Notes: generated from the letters alone by a model not told the origin. A stretch of 64,000 nt of DNA from Paralvinella palmiformis (GCA_025642065.1 JAODUP010000152.1:97001-161000), one strand, 5' to 3'; shown: positions 1 through 11,739, counted from the stretch's first letter. Made by a program: numbers and translations.

Positions 1-394
1 GCCATCTAGTTGTACTATGTTTTGGCGTTTAGGTAATTATCTGTATTAGTTGGCTGTGTAGGTAATATTTATGCCAGAGACTGAGAGAGTGAGTGATGTA
101 ATTAACCTGGGAGTTAGTGGCTCCTGAGATATATATATAGCTGGAGGATCGAAGCCAAAGACAACTTTACACAGTCAGCTGACCTGAAGTAAAGTCATAA
201 TGACAAATGTTCACATTTCTTGAGCTGATGTATAACTTGCCCTCTTGCTCTGAAAGCATTCTCTGACATGTACACAGTAAACTATTTATGTATATGCTGT
301 ACATATCAGACTAGTGTGCATATTGTGTAGTACATGACTACCCTGGTTTATTTAATGTTTTAGCTCTATATTCTGAATATTTGCTTTCTTGCAG
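1..394 (+). other. NIP7 intron 1, 3' part
   Basis: No exon is seen here. The stretch ends in a pyrimidine-rich acceptor (ttgctttcttgcag) directly before NIP7 exon 2, so it is read as the distal part of intron 1. The missing exon 1 should encode about 19 residues and lie to the left of the window. Confidence 0.7.
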
Positions 395-481
395 TATTGG
401 AGAAAACATCAGGTTACTGATTGACAGACCAGATGGTATATACTGTTTCCGTTTGAATAACGAACGTGTCTACTACTGCAG
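395..481 (+). CDS. NIP7: NIP7 exon 2
   Basis: Starts with the last base of a Tyr codon, then 28 codons (IGENIRLL to VYYC), and ends with AG of a Ser codon before the donor gttagc. The phase matches exon 3 exactly. Confidence 0.95.
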
Positions 482-3400
482 GTTAGCTAGATTGATTGGT
501 TTAGAGCATTTTTCTATGGTTCAATGTATGGCACATTATAATGATTAATTTATATGTTTATGTGAAATATGTAACAGTTCAGCAACATACATTATCAGTG
601 TATATGTACCTGGAAATAAAATAAAATACACCGCAACTAATTTATAATGAGAGGGTTTTCTGGTAAATAATATTTAAAACAAACGGTTATACAAAAAAAA
701 TATATATGGTATTTGGATTAGATGCAAACATTTTTGCAGGAACTGAAATTGTTTGTCAAAATACACCAGTTTTAAAAGTACTGTCCCCCAAGAGGGAAAT
801 AACCTATATATGAAATATTTTATGTTTGATAATTTTTACAATAGGTGTATTGTTATGTTTTACAGTGAAGAACTGATGAAAAGAGCTGCTAATATCAGCA
901 GAGATAATCTGGTAAACCTCGGCACTTGTTTCGGAAAGTTCACCAAAACAAGAAAGTTCAGACTTCATATAACTGCATTAGATTTTCTGGCACCCTATGC
1001 TAAGGTAGGACAGTATGATGGATTTAAAATAATATTTTCATTATGTTTCGTATGATTCAATAAAAGGTTCTGGTCATCTGTTGCATGTTGAAAACTTTGT
1101 GTCGCACAGAGGAAGAGGGTGGGGGGGGGGTTATTAATCCTTTCAGAAGGAAGATTATGTTTTACTGGTTAGATAAATATTGTTGGGTTCTCCTGACAGG
1201 AATGAAAGCTAATTAGTATAGCTTAGTTATACTAAATAAATAAATATATATTTAGTTTCATGATCTATCATTTTCTGTTTATAGGTCATCACATTTTGTT
1301 GTATTAAATATTTAAAAAATTTGACATTCCTGGTTTACATAAATTAAATTAATCCTTGTGTTGGGACAATAATTGATTAGCATAATGTAGTTATTAAATT
1401 TATCAACAAGTTATTGGAAAAATTTCTTTATTTTTTATGCACGTTCTAATTATAGTGCTGACTATTACTGACAAATGCCATTACCAAATATTATATGGAG
1501 ATGGCATTATTTTTTCACATGTAGTGAAGTGGATATGTGATTTGGAAAGAAGTATGAAACTTTGCTCTAGGAGTTTTTTGAGTATGCTGATTAAAGAAAT
1601 TGCAGGAACCACAACGTCACTCCAACGGTTCTAGCTTTTTTAAAATGGTCACCACAAAACTCAAAGTACCCTGATTGCCATGATCTTGGTGTCTTTACCC
1701 ATCATAATATTGATATTGCACATAAAATTATGTATTCACCTTTCCCACTTTACTGTTGGAATCCGTCTCATGTTATCATCAAGTTTCCATTTCCAGAGAG
1801 ACAAATCATTACATAAGACTAATAATAACACTTATTTGAGGTCATACACCATTATAATAAATATATGCATATGCCAGTATTAAAGAACAAGAAGGACACA
1901 GAATGTTACCATGAACAAATACCTAGTGTGCAGAATACCTTCCTTTCTCATGTCAAGTATCACTGATGTGTTAGAAGACCTTGACAGCCTGTTTTCTGAT
2001 ACAAGCACAGATCTCTACACACTTGATACCAAAGTGACAATGCCAGACAGTGTGGTTCACACCATAATAACTGCAGAAGACTCTGGGAGCTGCAATGTCG
2101 TCATGTGGGGATTGGTTTACTGATCCAAAAAATGAGAACCTGACAGGATAAGATGGCTATGTGTTTGAGTAACGCTTTGTGCCTTTAATGGCAGCATGCA
2201 TTGTATGGTCCCTTGGATGATGATTGATTGATGTTTTACGGCCACTTTTGTGCACAAGGTAGGCTAAATGGGCCAAGCGACATCCAAAGGTAATGAGACG
2301 AAGTGAAAGACGAAACAACCTTCAGATATGCCCACGCCGGGATTCGAACACGGGTGGTAGTGATCTGTGGTCCAACGCGCTACCGCTAGACCACGGAGGC
2401 GCCCCTGTATGGTCCCTTGGAAGTTGAGATGTGTGCTGGGTGGAAACAGGTCTGAGTCAGGGATAATAATATTGTACAGCGTCTCAGTACAGGGTTATCT
2501 GGTTCTGGCGCTATATAAATATGCATGCAAACTGGTTATTGTGAGTAAAAAAATGTGACTGAAAACAAATTTTCAATTTATTATAATTAAGATAAAACAC
2601 ATATGCTTGAAATGTATTATTTTTCTTTGATCTCAAAAACATAGGTATAGATACAATTACCATGAGCATCAGTTATTGACAAAAACCTGAAATAAAACTA
2701 GACCGAACACTCAGTGCGGTTTGAATGGGCCACCATGACCAAATAGCGCTGACTTACGGCAGGGGAAAAAAGCAAGGTTGAAGCAGCTGTGCTTCGAGTT
2801 TTGAGCCTATGAATACGGACATTTATTGTGATCTGTGCATTATACATTTATGTGTGTACAGAATTTGTATTACACCTGTCCTATTGTATGCCATAAAATA
2901 TGTAATTGTAATTATCGTTTTATGCAAGTCCGTAGTTGGGATCAGACCCCAGAGACTTAGTTGTCAAATAGTTAATTCAATAGGCCACATATAATAGTTA
3001 AAAGATTAATTTCCCTCAACTAAACGGTTTGACCGCTATTTTAAATGCTTTCCTTCTAGATCTACTTGCCGATGAAATGCTAGTCCTTTTGTATTACTTC
3101 CACGGTTTGTACAACCACGGCACAACATGATTTCACCATGTTTATAAACCTGATTTTAGCAGTCTGCGTTCCATTTTGCCCCCACCGGAAGTTGGGACCT
3201 TGATTCAGATTGCCATTAAATTGGCGGGCCTGTTCGGTCTAGTTTTCTTTTAGGGGCAGATTGGCATTCCTGGTGAGTTGATAAAATTTATTAATTCCTA
3301 AATAACAATATCTCTATATAGATTAAAGGTATGTTATGTGGTGGTGTCACAGTGTTGTGGGACGAGCACATATCGTTGGTCACCATCCTAAAAATGAAAT

Positions 3401-6170
3401 AACACCCGAACGTAATGTTTCAATCTACCATAGACTCAAGTTGTTATCGTTTATGTCAAATGTATCTAAGAGCGCTGACTGTTTGAGTATGTATCCCGAG
3501 TTTCATTTTGTTAATATTTGTTTATTTGCTAAATGTATCGGGTGCCTTTTGTAAGTACTTTTAATATGATCTGTCTGTAATTTAAATGTTTTGCCAATTG
3601 TTGTTACAAGTAGTTGTCACTAATACTATTGAATATTTACTTATTCAGGCTATATCATCCTATTTCCTAGCTTTACAACATGAACAAAGTTAAGTTAGTG
3701 TGCTTATGGAAATATGGAATGTCAAGATATAGGAAATACATAGAAAAACAGTATTTGTTTCATATTTGCAAAGTAATAAATATCTATTTCAATTTGGAGA
3801 AATTTGTTTTGGTTCTGCAAGCTGACATAATAATTATATGTGGATACCTGAGGTAGTTTGTATATTACAAGTCGATATCTAGAGGTCTTTGTAATCGTTC
3901 ATGCTTGATATACATAATGTGGTCATGTTGCTGGTTATAAATTTAACAACCAGTCTGTATGTATAAGGGGGTACTCTTAAATTTTAAACATAGTACTGCT
4001 GTTTTCATTCACTCACAATAAAGAAACCAATTGATTTACGGTCCTACCTTTATAACTTACGTATTATGCATTGTAGTAGACAGTATTTCATGGTATGAGT
4101 GTTTCAGTGCTGCAGTGGTTAGAGTACTGTACTGCAATCCCCCCAGCTTGTGTGTTCGATTCTGGCTTACATCAGTGTCTGTGGGATTTGCTTCCCTAGG
4201 GGGTCGCTACATGCCCAAATGTCTCGGGTGTTACCAGTGTTTTATTCTTGCACTAATATTTACCGTTCTCTTAACTGTGTTATGGGAGTTCACTATCTTT
4301 GTTCTGTTGCTATTACCGGTTTATGATGACTTCGTAAAAGTAATTGAATGTTTCGGCAAGAAGATAATTAGGCATTCCACTCTTGAGACCATGACTTCTA
4401 AATCGTTTTTGGGGAAAAATTATTTCTTTATGCTCGAGATGGTTTCCAATATATGTTAACTAAAAGCATGTCAAAAGGGCGTCACCAATCAAAGCTATTT
4501 ATCTCACTTTATCCCCTAGATTGGTTATCTCTTCAAAGGGCTTATTCACCAGCCCCAATTTACCATCAAACCCGCGTCCGATTCGATAATACGCCCACTA
4601 AATAATGCATAATGAATGACTTACTGAAAGTATTTGGTTTTGTCGTGCATTGTTACGTTCTCTTCGATTGGCCCAGACGTAGAAAATGCGATATATTTTG
4701 TCCAATGAAGGTGTGTCTTTTAGGTTTTCTCAAGTATAATCATGACTACCGCCAACATTGATGGCGAGACGAAATTGAGCTCGAAATCAAGTATGCCCCC
4801 GGATCACCCTAGAATGGATTTGTGCTTATGGCGCTCGCACGAGCACCTTCGAGGCCCAATTCGTCTGGTGGGATGGGCACCAGGGGCCAATTCATAACAA
4901 TTCTAGAATCAACACTGATAGAGCAAGCTCGGTACAATTTATGTGTAGAAAGGGTGCCAAGCTAACTCATCATATTTCGCGTTTGTAGCTCAATAAATAC
5001 TGGGAGTGATCATCTCTGGTAGATAGATATGACAGGAAAGGCTGTTATTATGGTATAAACAATTGTTTCTAGACCACCCTTCAATTAGCTAGAATCTTTT
5101 TGCAAACCATCAAAAGGAACAGTAGAGGACCATTCCCTTTTATTAGATTTTGACGTGTCGCTGTCAGATTGTTTTTAATGATATCTGCTCTACCAATAAT
5201 ACTTCGTTTTCTATCAAACTAGTATAAATTATGGGTGAAGCCAAGTGCTGAGCAGCAGTTTCTCTATGGACATCACATCATGAAATCTGGTCTTGGTCGG
5301 ATAACAGAGAATACACCACAATATCAGGGCGTTGTTGTTTACTCCATGAGTGATCTGCCTTTGGTGAGTGTAATAATTTAAAGCCTCTCTGATGCGGAAC
5401 TATTATGTATTATGTTTATTTTATTAATTTTTTGTGTGTATTATACTATTTATTAGCTACATTTGATATCAGGTTATATTAAACATGTTACACATTGCGT
5501 CACTGACTAGTTTGGACACTCCTATAATGCATTTGGTAGTGTGGTGTGGGGTTACAGATGGTGGTGATGATTTATTTTTTAGGGCCACTTTTGTACACAT
5601 GGTAGGCTAAATTGGCAGAGCGACCTCCAAAGGTAATAAAGCGAAGTGAAAGATGAAAAACCCTACAGATATGCCCACGCCGAGTTTTGAACTCAGTTGT
5701 TAATGATCTGTTGTCCAATCTGCTACCAGTTAGACCACGAAGGTCCCCCTCAATACAATTTCCATGGGTCTGTGGTTTGTTTTGGCTGGAAAACATTTTT
5801 TTTCTAGAGCATGGCCTCATCGGTATATGTTGTAGATATGATCAGAACTAAGATTAAACAAAGCTCTTATTAATTTTCTGACCTACCAATCCAACAAGGA
5901 CTATTTATAAGAAGACTATAATTGATATTAGCATAAACGATCTCTCGGGGGGTTTGATACAACTAGGAAGAGAAATGTTGCCTTGTGGGAACATTTATGC
6001 ACAGTGACTTTGAAAATAATCACTTGTCGAAAGAACAAAATAAATATAAATCGCCTCCCAAACAAGGCTAGTTCAGCCTTGTCTGAAAACAGTACACCAC
6101 GAATTATTATTTGATGTCATATTGTATTTTTGTGTTTCCCTAGTCACCCTTATTCCACCATTTATGCATG

Positions 6171-6232
<62 letters not shown>

Positions 6233-6520
6233 CATCGCTATTTTAAGTCTCGTAAAATATATAGTTTTTAGCGTTTTTGTTATCTGCAACTCAAGTAGTC
6301 GACATATTCTGATGTTTTCAGAAGGTTTGTTAATGGCTATTAAGTACACAGTGTCTCTATTTTAATACTGTTTTATTTATAACCAAACCTTATATTTCAG
6401 GGATTTGGAGTGACTGCTAAATCAACAACAGACTGCAGACGCGTAGATCCAATGACAATAGTTTGCTTCCATCAGGCAGATATAGGAGAATATGTACGGA
6501 ATGAAGAGACACTGACCTGA
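395..6520 (+). CDS. NIP7: NIP7, 60S ribosome subunit biogenesis protein (exons 2-5; 5' exon outside window)
   Basis: NIP7 is a small nucleolar RNA-binding protein needed for pre-rRNA processing and 60S assembly. Four exons join in frame with GT-AG borders: 395-481, 866-1004, 5223-5363 and 6401-6520 (stop TGA 6518-6520). They encode residues 20-180 of a 180-residue protein, plus the last base of Tyr19, exactly the length of the human protein as I know it. Conserved stretches include [56 protein letters not shown] and [11 protein letters not shown]. The N-terminal domain is in exons 2-3 and the RNA-binding PUA domain in exons 4-5. Exon 1 (about 19 residues) is upstream of the window. The 4.2 kb intron 3 holds several transposons. 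AATAAA at 6626-6631 and ATTAAA at 6641 follow the stop. No frameshift or lost residue is seen, so the gene looks functional. Confidence 0.96.
866..1004 (+). CDS. NIP7: NIP7 exon 3
   Basis: Follows acceptor tgttttacag. The first base completes the split Ser codon, then 46 codons run to APYAK, with donor gtagga. Confidence 0.95.
2078..2530 (+). mobile_element. SINE family S3 copy, 5' truncated, interrupted by a nested S1 SINE
   Basis: The sequence on both sides of 2202-2421 matches the full S3 copy at 62991-63288 (reverse strand) and the partial one at 27703-27827. Shared marks are the stretch tcatgtggngattggttnactgatcc, 'gtgtgctgggt' and the end 'ggttatctggttctggcg'. The tRNA-like head is missing. 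It lies in NIP7 intron 3. Confidence 0.7.
2202..2421 (-). mobile_element. tRNA-derived SINE (family S1) with 16-bp target-site duplication
   Basis: On the minus strand the element begins with a tRNA-like head holding an A box (tggtctagcggtagcg) and a B box (gttcgaatccc). A conserved body (ttgtttcgtctttcacttcg ... ggcccatttagcctacc) and an (ATC)n-type tail follow. Perfect direct repeats tgtatggtcccttgga at 2202-2217 and 2406-2421 mark insertion by target-primed reverse transcription. The host sequence is an older SINE (S3). Confidence 0.9.
2677..3265 (-). mobile_element. P-element-like non-autonomous transposon with THAP exon remnant
   Basis: The ends carry inverted copies of aaaactagaccgaaca (about 2693-2710 and 3228-3246). 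On the minus strand, from ATG at 3139 down to about 3071, a THAP zinc-finger first exon can be read: MVKSCCA, then after a one-base deletion [11 protein letters not shown] and FHR, followed by a GC-type donor (ggcaagt). The same structure, better preserved, is at 54596-55051. THAP domains bind DNA and are the N-terminal part of P-element transposase. The outer limits are approximate because the terminal bases have diverged. No DDE catalytic part is present. Confidence 0.72.
3270..4090. other. NIP7 intron 3 sequence, no feature recognised
   Basis: AT-rich intron sequence between the P-like element and the SINE at 4100. No conserved frame and no clear repeat was seen. Confidence 0.5.
4100..4290 (+). 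mobile_element. tRNA-derived SINE-like element in NIP7 intron 3
   Basis: A tRNA-like head is visible: an A-box-like tgctgcagtggttagagtac followed about 45 bases later by a B-box-like gtgttcgattct. An unrelated body continues past ggtgttaccag. Ends and target duplication could not be fixed. It is a different family from S1-S3. Confidence 0.55.
5223..5363 (+). CDS. NIP7: NIP7 exon 4
   Basis: 47 complete codons from [11 protein letters not shown] to MSDLPL between acceptor ctatcaaactag and donor gtgagt. This is the start of the PUA domain. Confidence 0.95.
5555..5752 (-). mobile_element. Diverged S1 SINE copy in NIP7 intron 4
   Basis: It keeps the S1 body in reverse (gggccacttttgtacacatggtaggctaaat, then cctccaaaggtaat) and a degraded tRNA head (gctaccagttagaccacgaagg). 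The B box is mutated (gagttttgaactc). It is the oldest-looking S1 copy here. Confidence 0.8.
6178..6232. repeat. (TA)n followed by (TG)n microsatellite
   Basis: About 24 bases of alternating AT followed by about 28 bases of GT, inside NIP7 intron 4. Short open frames on both strands here are repeat artefacts. Confidence 0.9.
6401..6520 (+). CDS. NIP7: NIP7 exon 5 (terminal)
   Basis: Acceptor tatatttcag, then 39 codons [12 protein letters not shown] to NEETLT and TGA. This is the end of the PUA domain. A GT microsatellite lies in the 3' UTR and poly(A) signals at 6626 and 6641. Confidence 0.95.
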   Translation, partial: GFGVTAKSTTDCRRVDPMTIVCFHQADIGEYVRNEETLT

Positions 6521-6649
6521 ACTTTGGCTTACTTTGATTATATTTGCACATTATACATAATTCCACTTTCACCGGGGTGTGTGCGTGCGCGTGTGTGTGT
6601 GTGTGTGTGTGTGTGATATGGAGTAAATAAATTCATTGTGATTAAAGTG

Positions 6650-7581
6650 CTTGTTGACGTCATTCATTTTATTAAGGATTCTTTACACACGAAAAGAAAA
6701 ATAAACAACATAAGTAATCAGGGATGTTAAGAACTACAACAGAATATAGATAAATGTACAATACAGTTTGGTAGTAATTAAGACTGATATACAAATACTA
6801 TATAAACGGAATAGGCTTTTCCGGGCCCAGACTATATTGTGTTATTTTGAACGGCACCAAATTTGACTAAATACCCAGCATGTTTAAAAAAATTATCTAG
6901 TCATTTATTATATTTGAAAGAAATGTTCATCTTGACATTTTTACCTGATGCACTAATGAATCGTTTGATTCATCGAGGTTTTTATTTGTCCCATTAAAAA
7001 GAGCATTAGTTTCGTATCCGAAGGTGAGATATGTTGACAAGTATAACATTTAAAATCGGGTTTTAATTTGATTATGTCGGCTTGGTCGCTGGTTGTGAAC
7101 ACGGTCACCGCGTTGTTCCGTGTGCTGACAAGAGGAACAGTCGGAATTACACGACAATAAAGTTTTCTATTTCAAGGCATGAAATTGATCAAATCTTATC
7201 ACTACAATCAATTACTGTTACGTATTATCATTGAAATGAACAAATTGCGTCATATATCTCTCATACCAGGTCCTGTTGCCTTATGAATGGGGCCCAGATA
7301 AGATAGTACAAGAAATATTTCTACCGGCAAATGGATGACAGATCTTTAATAGCTGCAGACTCTTAAGCCATGGTTCGAATTACACGTGTTTTGGGCATGC
7401 TTCCAATCACTGTCGCTACTTTACCATATGTCCCGGTGGAGCCAGTGCCCAAACAAATCGTGACGATGCTGTATTATTTATTAGATAGATAGATAAATGA
7501 TCAGGTTATATAATATATAAGCCTCGTTAATTATATCTGCCTGTATGAACATAACCAATCAGTGGCTTCGAATGATTTGAA

Positions 7582-7616
<35 letters not shown>

Positions 7617-8120
7617 CCAACACATGGATTTAAATACGCTAAAATACACGTATCTCCTATATTTAGCTCCACACGCACTCGAGCTCTCGCATTTTTTCTC
7701 GTAATTCTGGAATCCCAGCCATTATTACCGTACAATAATTTGTTTTAATTAAATATGACTGATAAACACGCATGCCACTTCAGCATAATTATTGTCTTTC
7801 TGAGGATGGCGCACTTAATTCGTTACACAACTCCAGTTTCTGGGATCTTTTATCTGTTTTATTTACGTCTGTTTGGTGATAATCTTATTGCTTTACGAAA
7901 TAGAACGACTCAGCCATGTATCTCAGCTGTGATCGTTACCGACAATATAGAAACATCCAACGCCCCAAATGTAATCATTACACTTGTAAAATTGTAGCTA
8001 AGTTTTCTATTTCCTTTTAAATTAAAAACCCCTTTGTTAATGTATCCATATTAATCCGATTTTAATGCACCACACGAGGACAATGCCGTATTTATTGATT
8101 CTGGATCTGAGATTTAGAAC
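6650..8120. other. Intergenic; weak SINE-like trace only
   Basis: No gene was recognised. A B-box-like ggttcgaatta at about 7372 may be the remnant of a tRNA-derived SINE but the rest is too decayed to call. An (AT)n run lies at 7586-7613. Confidence 0.4.
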
Positions 8121-8126
8121 CAGCCT

Positions 8127-8260
8127 TCTGTAGAGCGTTCCGATGGCGAAGTTGTTATAGCAATGCGTTGCAAACCTTTACTTTGTCGGTTCGAATCCGG
8201 ATTGTGTTTGCGAGAATTGTTACCCTATCCAAACACGCTTGTTCTCCAAAGTTAATCAGA
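8127..8260 (+). mobile_element. tRNA-derived SINE-like element
   Basis: Contains an A-box-like gatggcgaagttgttatagc and, about 35 bases on, a good B box (ggttcgaatccgg), followed by a non-tRNA body. The boundaries are uncertain. It differs from S1-S3. Confidence 0.5.
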
Positions 8261-8466
8261 TAATCGTGTCATATTTAAATAACATCGATAATGTTATGAT
8301 GTTATGCCGAGCACAGATTACCGCCGTCACATGAACGCATTTTGTGGAAGAGAATTGATTTAGCGGCTAAATTTCGATTTGCTTCGTACAACCCCCGCAT
8401 TAGTCGGTTGTGAATTGGGTATCCGACCAAAGGTGGCTGAGCGATGTTGTGAAGAATTAACGTGGA

Positions 8467-8667
8467 TATATAAATAGTTAACGAACCAATAGGTAGAAAT
8501 CAACTGTGAAGTTAAGACCAGAAATAAATCAACAAGAATAGCTTCGGTATCAAGGAAGTAGCGGGATTTAATGGAAGGAATTATGTGTCATAATACTGAT
8601 GGTAAATACGAGTGGATTGACGCTGGTCGGAAGTGGTCTTGGGATAAATTATAAATGAGAGACATCG
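8467..8667 (+). promoter_or_regulatory. Possible TATA promoter and 5' non-coding exon
   Basis: TATATAAATA at 8467-8476 would place a start site near 8500. The following stretch ends at a strong splice donor (gacatcg|gtgagt, exon end 8667). It could be the 5' UTR exon of the small membrane-protein gene at 10.8 kb, whose exon may begin after the acceptor ttgtttacag at 10800. This is inference: no transcript data, and joining the two leaves no longer open frame. Confidence 0.3.
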
Positions 8668-8669
8668 GT

Positions 8670-9041
8670 GAGTCTATTACTTTTTTTATAAATTTTAACA
8701 AAGAGGTGTGATATTTTAATTTAGAATATCAAAACACAAACACGTACTTTCCTCAGCTGTCAATTATGCGTGTAATTTTTAATTGCATGGTATTTGGGAC
8801 TACGTCAATTGAAGTAACTTATTTTTATTCTAATGCATATCAAAGTCTCTAAGACTGTAAATGCACATAAAACCGTGTCCTAATTATCAACTTTAATTCA
8901 CATATATATCTATACATTTGGGTGTATATCCATGCGATTAGCTCGCTGAAAACAACCGATATCCCAGGTTATGTTCAGTAGTAACTAGATAGTGTCATTC
9001 CGTTCTTCATTATGTTTGAATGGTTATATAGACATTTTGGA

Positions 9042-9075
<34 letters not shown>

Positions 9076-9480
9076 CGTCGCTGGTCTGATTGATGTCAAA
9101 GTTTACAAGAATAAAATACGGGTATATGTCAAATTACGGGTAAGAACGCATCGGGAGATAAACCATGACTTTCAAGTTTTTTTAATTGTTTGATCACTGC
9201 ACTCACCAGCACTAACTAACAGAGCCACTGAGCTACCTTCACTTTATTTGTTATCAAATCAGGTTATACCAAATTAAACATAAAAGCAAACACTAGAAAG
9301 CTGTTCGATTGTCTTAATAATGAGCCCATAAGCATACGGGATACTGAACCGACTTTCCTTTTCGTTATTTTGGTAGATTAATCATAGCAACAAGGAAAAA
9401 ACTAAAAATCTGGCATTCTTTTTAGTGAAATCTTGTTTCACTAATACGCCATAATTAACTATTAGAATGAAGATGGACTT
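8670..9480. other. Intergenic or intronic; (AT)n and a possible SINE head
   Basis: Holds an (AT)n run at 9045-9073. Near 9185-9235 the minus strand reads ggtagctcagtggctctgtt, which resembles a tRNA A-box region, but no B box follows. Confidence 0.4.
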
Positions 9481-9509
9481 ACTCCACCACATGCTATGTG
9501 GTGGATTAG

Positions 9510-9630
9510 AATCCAGGACAAAACTCTCCGAGGACAAAACCCCCTGCGATTCTGAAAACCCCATGTGGGCAAACCCCCCTGAGGACATAACCCCCCAAAC
9601 CACATCTTGGACATAACCCCCTGAATTGCA
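9510..9630. repeat. Short degenerate array of GGACA(A/T)AACCCCC units
   Basis: Five to six irregular copies of a unit like gaggacataaccccc are separated by 0-12 bases. The strand asymmetry (C runs on +) is strong. An inverted partial copy (gttttgtcctccggg) lies at 9943. Function unknown. Confidence 0.6.
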
Positions 9631-10105
9631 ATGGTTGAAAAAGAACATATCACCACATCCGTGAGCCAGCGAGACGAGATGGAGTTAAACCCCCCCCATG
9701 TGAATGCGGAGAATTGCTCTGCTGTTTTCTCCTGAACTACATAATGTTCACGTGAAAATCATGCACAGTGAATCCAGAACTAATAACATGTTGCTAGTCC
9801 TGGAACAACGGCTTCCGAACAAAATCACTTGTGATATCATACTCAAATTTGTAAAAAAAACTTACACATGTATAAAGATTTATTATTAATAATAATACAT
9901 ATAGCCTAACTTCACGTGTTCATCAATTCCTCTGTTCAGGAAGTTTTGTCCTCCGGGCGAAGTACAACAAGACTTTTTTGGTAAAACTGATCAGTGCATT
10001 AACAAGCATGTGACACAAGCAGCCGATCTTTAAATTAATTATTGACTAGTCAGAACATTTCACTTTTCATCTGATTAATGAGACAATCAACACCTCCGGT
10101 ATTCG

Positions 10106-10136
<31 letters not shown>

Positions 10137-10354
10137 GCCAAGGTGTGGCGAATTATCAAATGTGGAACTCTAACGTAAAAATGTGTATTTAATGTCAGCA
10201 CAAATACTATCGGACAATGGTGTTTTAAAAGATAACTGAAATTCCAACAAGGCATCAAACCAGGTTATATTGACCGCGAAATAAATTACCGCCCGGGCTG
10301 TTAAGCGGTTATATACACAATATATTATCATTAATTATATGCCCTTTATTAAAA

Positions 10355-10565
10355 GGTAGACTGTCCAGTGATGCGGTTAGTCGTCCAAGCATGGCACTGT
10401 AGACTTCCAGGTCACTGCATCGAATCGCACTACTGCCTGCGTCTCTGCGATATTTCATCCTTCAATAAAAGGCTTCGACCAGAACATCTCATTTCACTAG
10501 GGAGCATCCCCATGGTCATATAACCCAGGTGAGATCAACATTGACACCAAAAAGACCATCTGCTC
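10355..10565 (+). mobile_element. Possible tRNA-derived SINE
   Basis: An A-box-like gtgatgcggttagtcgtcc and a B-box-like gcatcgaatcgc lie 45 bases apart, followed by a body of about 120 bases. Only one copy is seen in the window, so family status is uncertain. Confidence 0.4.
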
Positions 10566-10831
10566 TCTTATTTTCTAAATGTGTATATCGTGCTATCGTC
10601 AGTAAATTACTAGACGCCGTTTTTGTTCTCCGGGCGAACCAAATGCGTTTTGCTTACGCCAGCGTCTGCTGAATGCAGCTTGCTCGCTATTGTTTACGAG
10701 TCTTCGCCTGGCTACCGAGTGCACCTCGGATGTAGACGCATTTGTGGTATTCTTGTGAGAAAGTTTACAATTCGAATGTCTGCTTTTAAATTGTTTACAG
10801 GTTATAAAGCGTCGTGTAGTTGAATCATAGC

Positions 10832-11131
10832 ATGGGCTGGGTGACGTCATTTCCGTTCAAGTGGCAAGTGGCTGAGATAACCGTTGGACTGATAAATCTC
10901 GTGTGCGCGTTCGTGTTCTTCCTCATCTCACGCGGCATGGTGTCGCCGCTATGGCCGATTCTGGCCGGAACTGCCTTCTGTATCGGAGCTGTTTGCTCGG
11001 CGACTGGCGCCATCTGGTGTTTCTGGTCGGTACGACGCGTGACGAGCGAACATGTCGTCTACGGGAAGATTAACGACTTCGAAGCGGAAACATTAACGAG
11101 CGTTTCCAAGGAAAAGCAAAACAACTGCTAA
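10832..11131 (+). CDS. Unrecognised 99-residue two-pass membrane protein
   Basis: ATG at 10832 opens a 99-codon frame ending TAA at 11131; upstream in-frame codons offer only a TTG, so this ATG is preferred. Two hydrophobic segments are plain: about residues 12-34 (AEITVGLINLVCAFVFFLIS) and 41-66 (PILAGTAFCIGAVCSATGAI). A polar tail with VRRVTSEHVVYGK follows. The frame sits in a GC- and CpG-rich island (about 10.6-11.1 kb) unlike its AT-rich surroundings, which supports a real exon. An acceptor (ttgtttacag) lies at 10791-10800, a donor-like taatgtaagtg soon after the stop, and AATAAA at 11326. I do not recognise the family; half of a four-pass protein is possible. The protein could also be one exon of a longer gene. 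Confidence 0.5.
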   Translation: MGWVTSFPFKWQVAEITVGLINLVCAFVFFLISRGMVSPLWPILAGTAFCIGAVCSATGAIWCFWSVRRVTSEHVVYGKINDFEAETLTSVSKEKQNNC

Positions 11132-11616
11132 AATGCCGAACCGGCAGTAATGTAAGTGAACTTTATACGCTAACATGACTAATGTCTTCTTTATAGAGCA
11201 GGTACGTGACATCTGAAAGACCCGTGCGTCTGTCAGGGCGTGCATTTACGTATTTAGATTTGCGTGCCTTTGTGGATGGATGACTGTTAGTATGTAATAC
11301 AAAGTTTTTTACCTTATTATGTGAAAATAAAGGTAAATTAAAGAAAAGTACTGCACTTTCGTTTTTAAAGGTCAATGTAGAGATTCCTATATCAGTTATA
11401 TAACAAACGATATCAATGTGTTTTGGTCAAGTGTATAATGGCTTCCGAGCATTATTATATATTTAATACTTCCCTTCAATTTCATTTCAACGACGATATT
11501 TTAGAGTGGAATTAATGATAGACGCGACAAAGGTTGTTCACGGTAAGGCGATTACAGGTGGCATTTTTTAATTCATATTCATAAATTTTATTAATCAATT
11601 TTAGGCGGCATTGTCA

Positions 11617-11647
11617 TTACTATTATCATTAATAATGATAATAGTAA
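11617..11647. repeat. Perfect hairpin, 14-bp arms and 3-base loop
   Basis: ttactattatcatt is followed by aat and then its exact reverse complement. It is an AT-rich cruciform-prone site with no gene around it. Confidence 0.85.
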
Positions 11648-11739
11648 TAACTGCAAATATTAGTTGTCACTTTCTAATGGTCTTCCCTGTTATATTCCAG
11701 TTGATATTTACTTTTAAAATGGATTATGGGTTTTAAGCT

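Noticed and set aside
753..865. Extension of NIP7 exon 3 upstream as coding
   Set aside because: The acceptor at 865 and the phase with exon 2 fix the exon start at 866. The upstream part has no NIP7 similarity.
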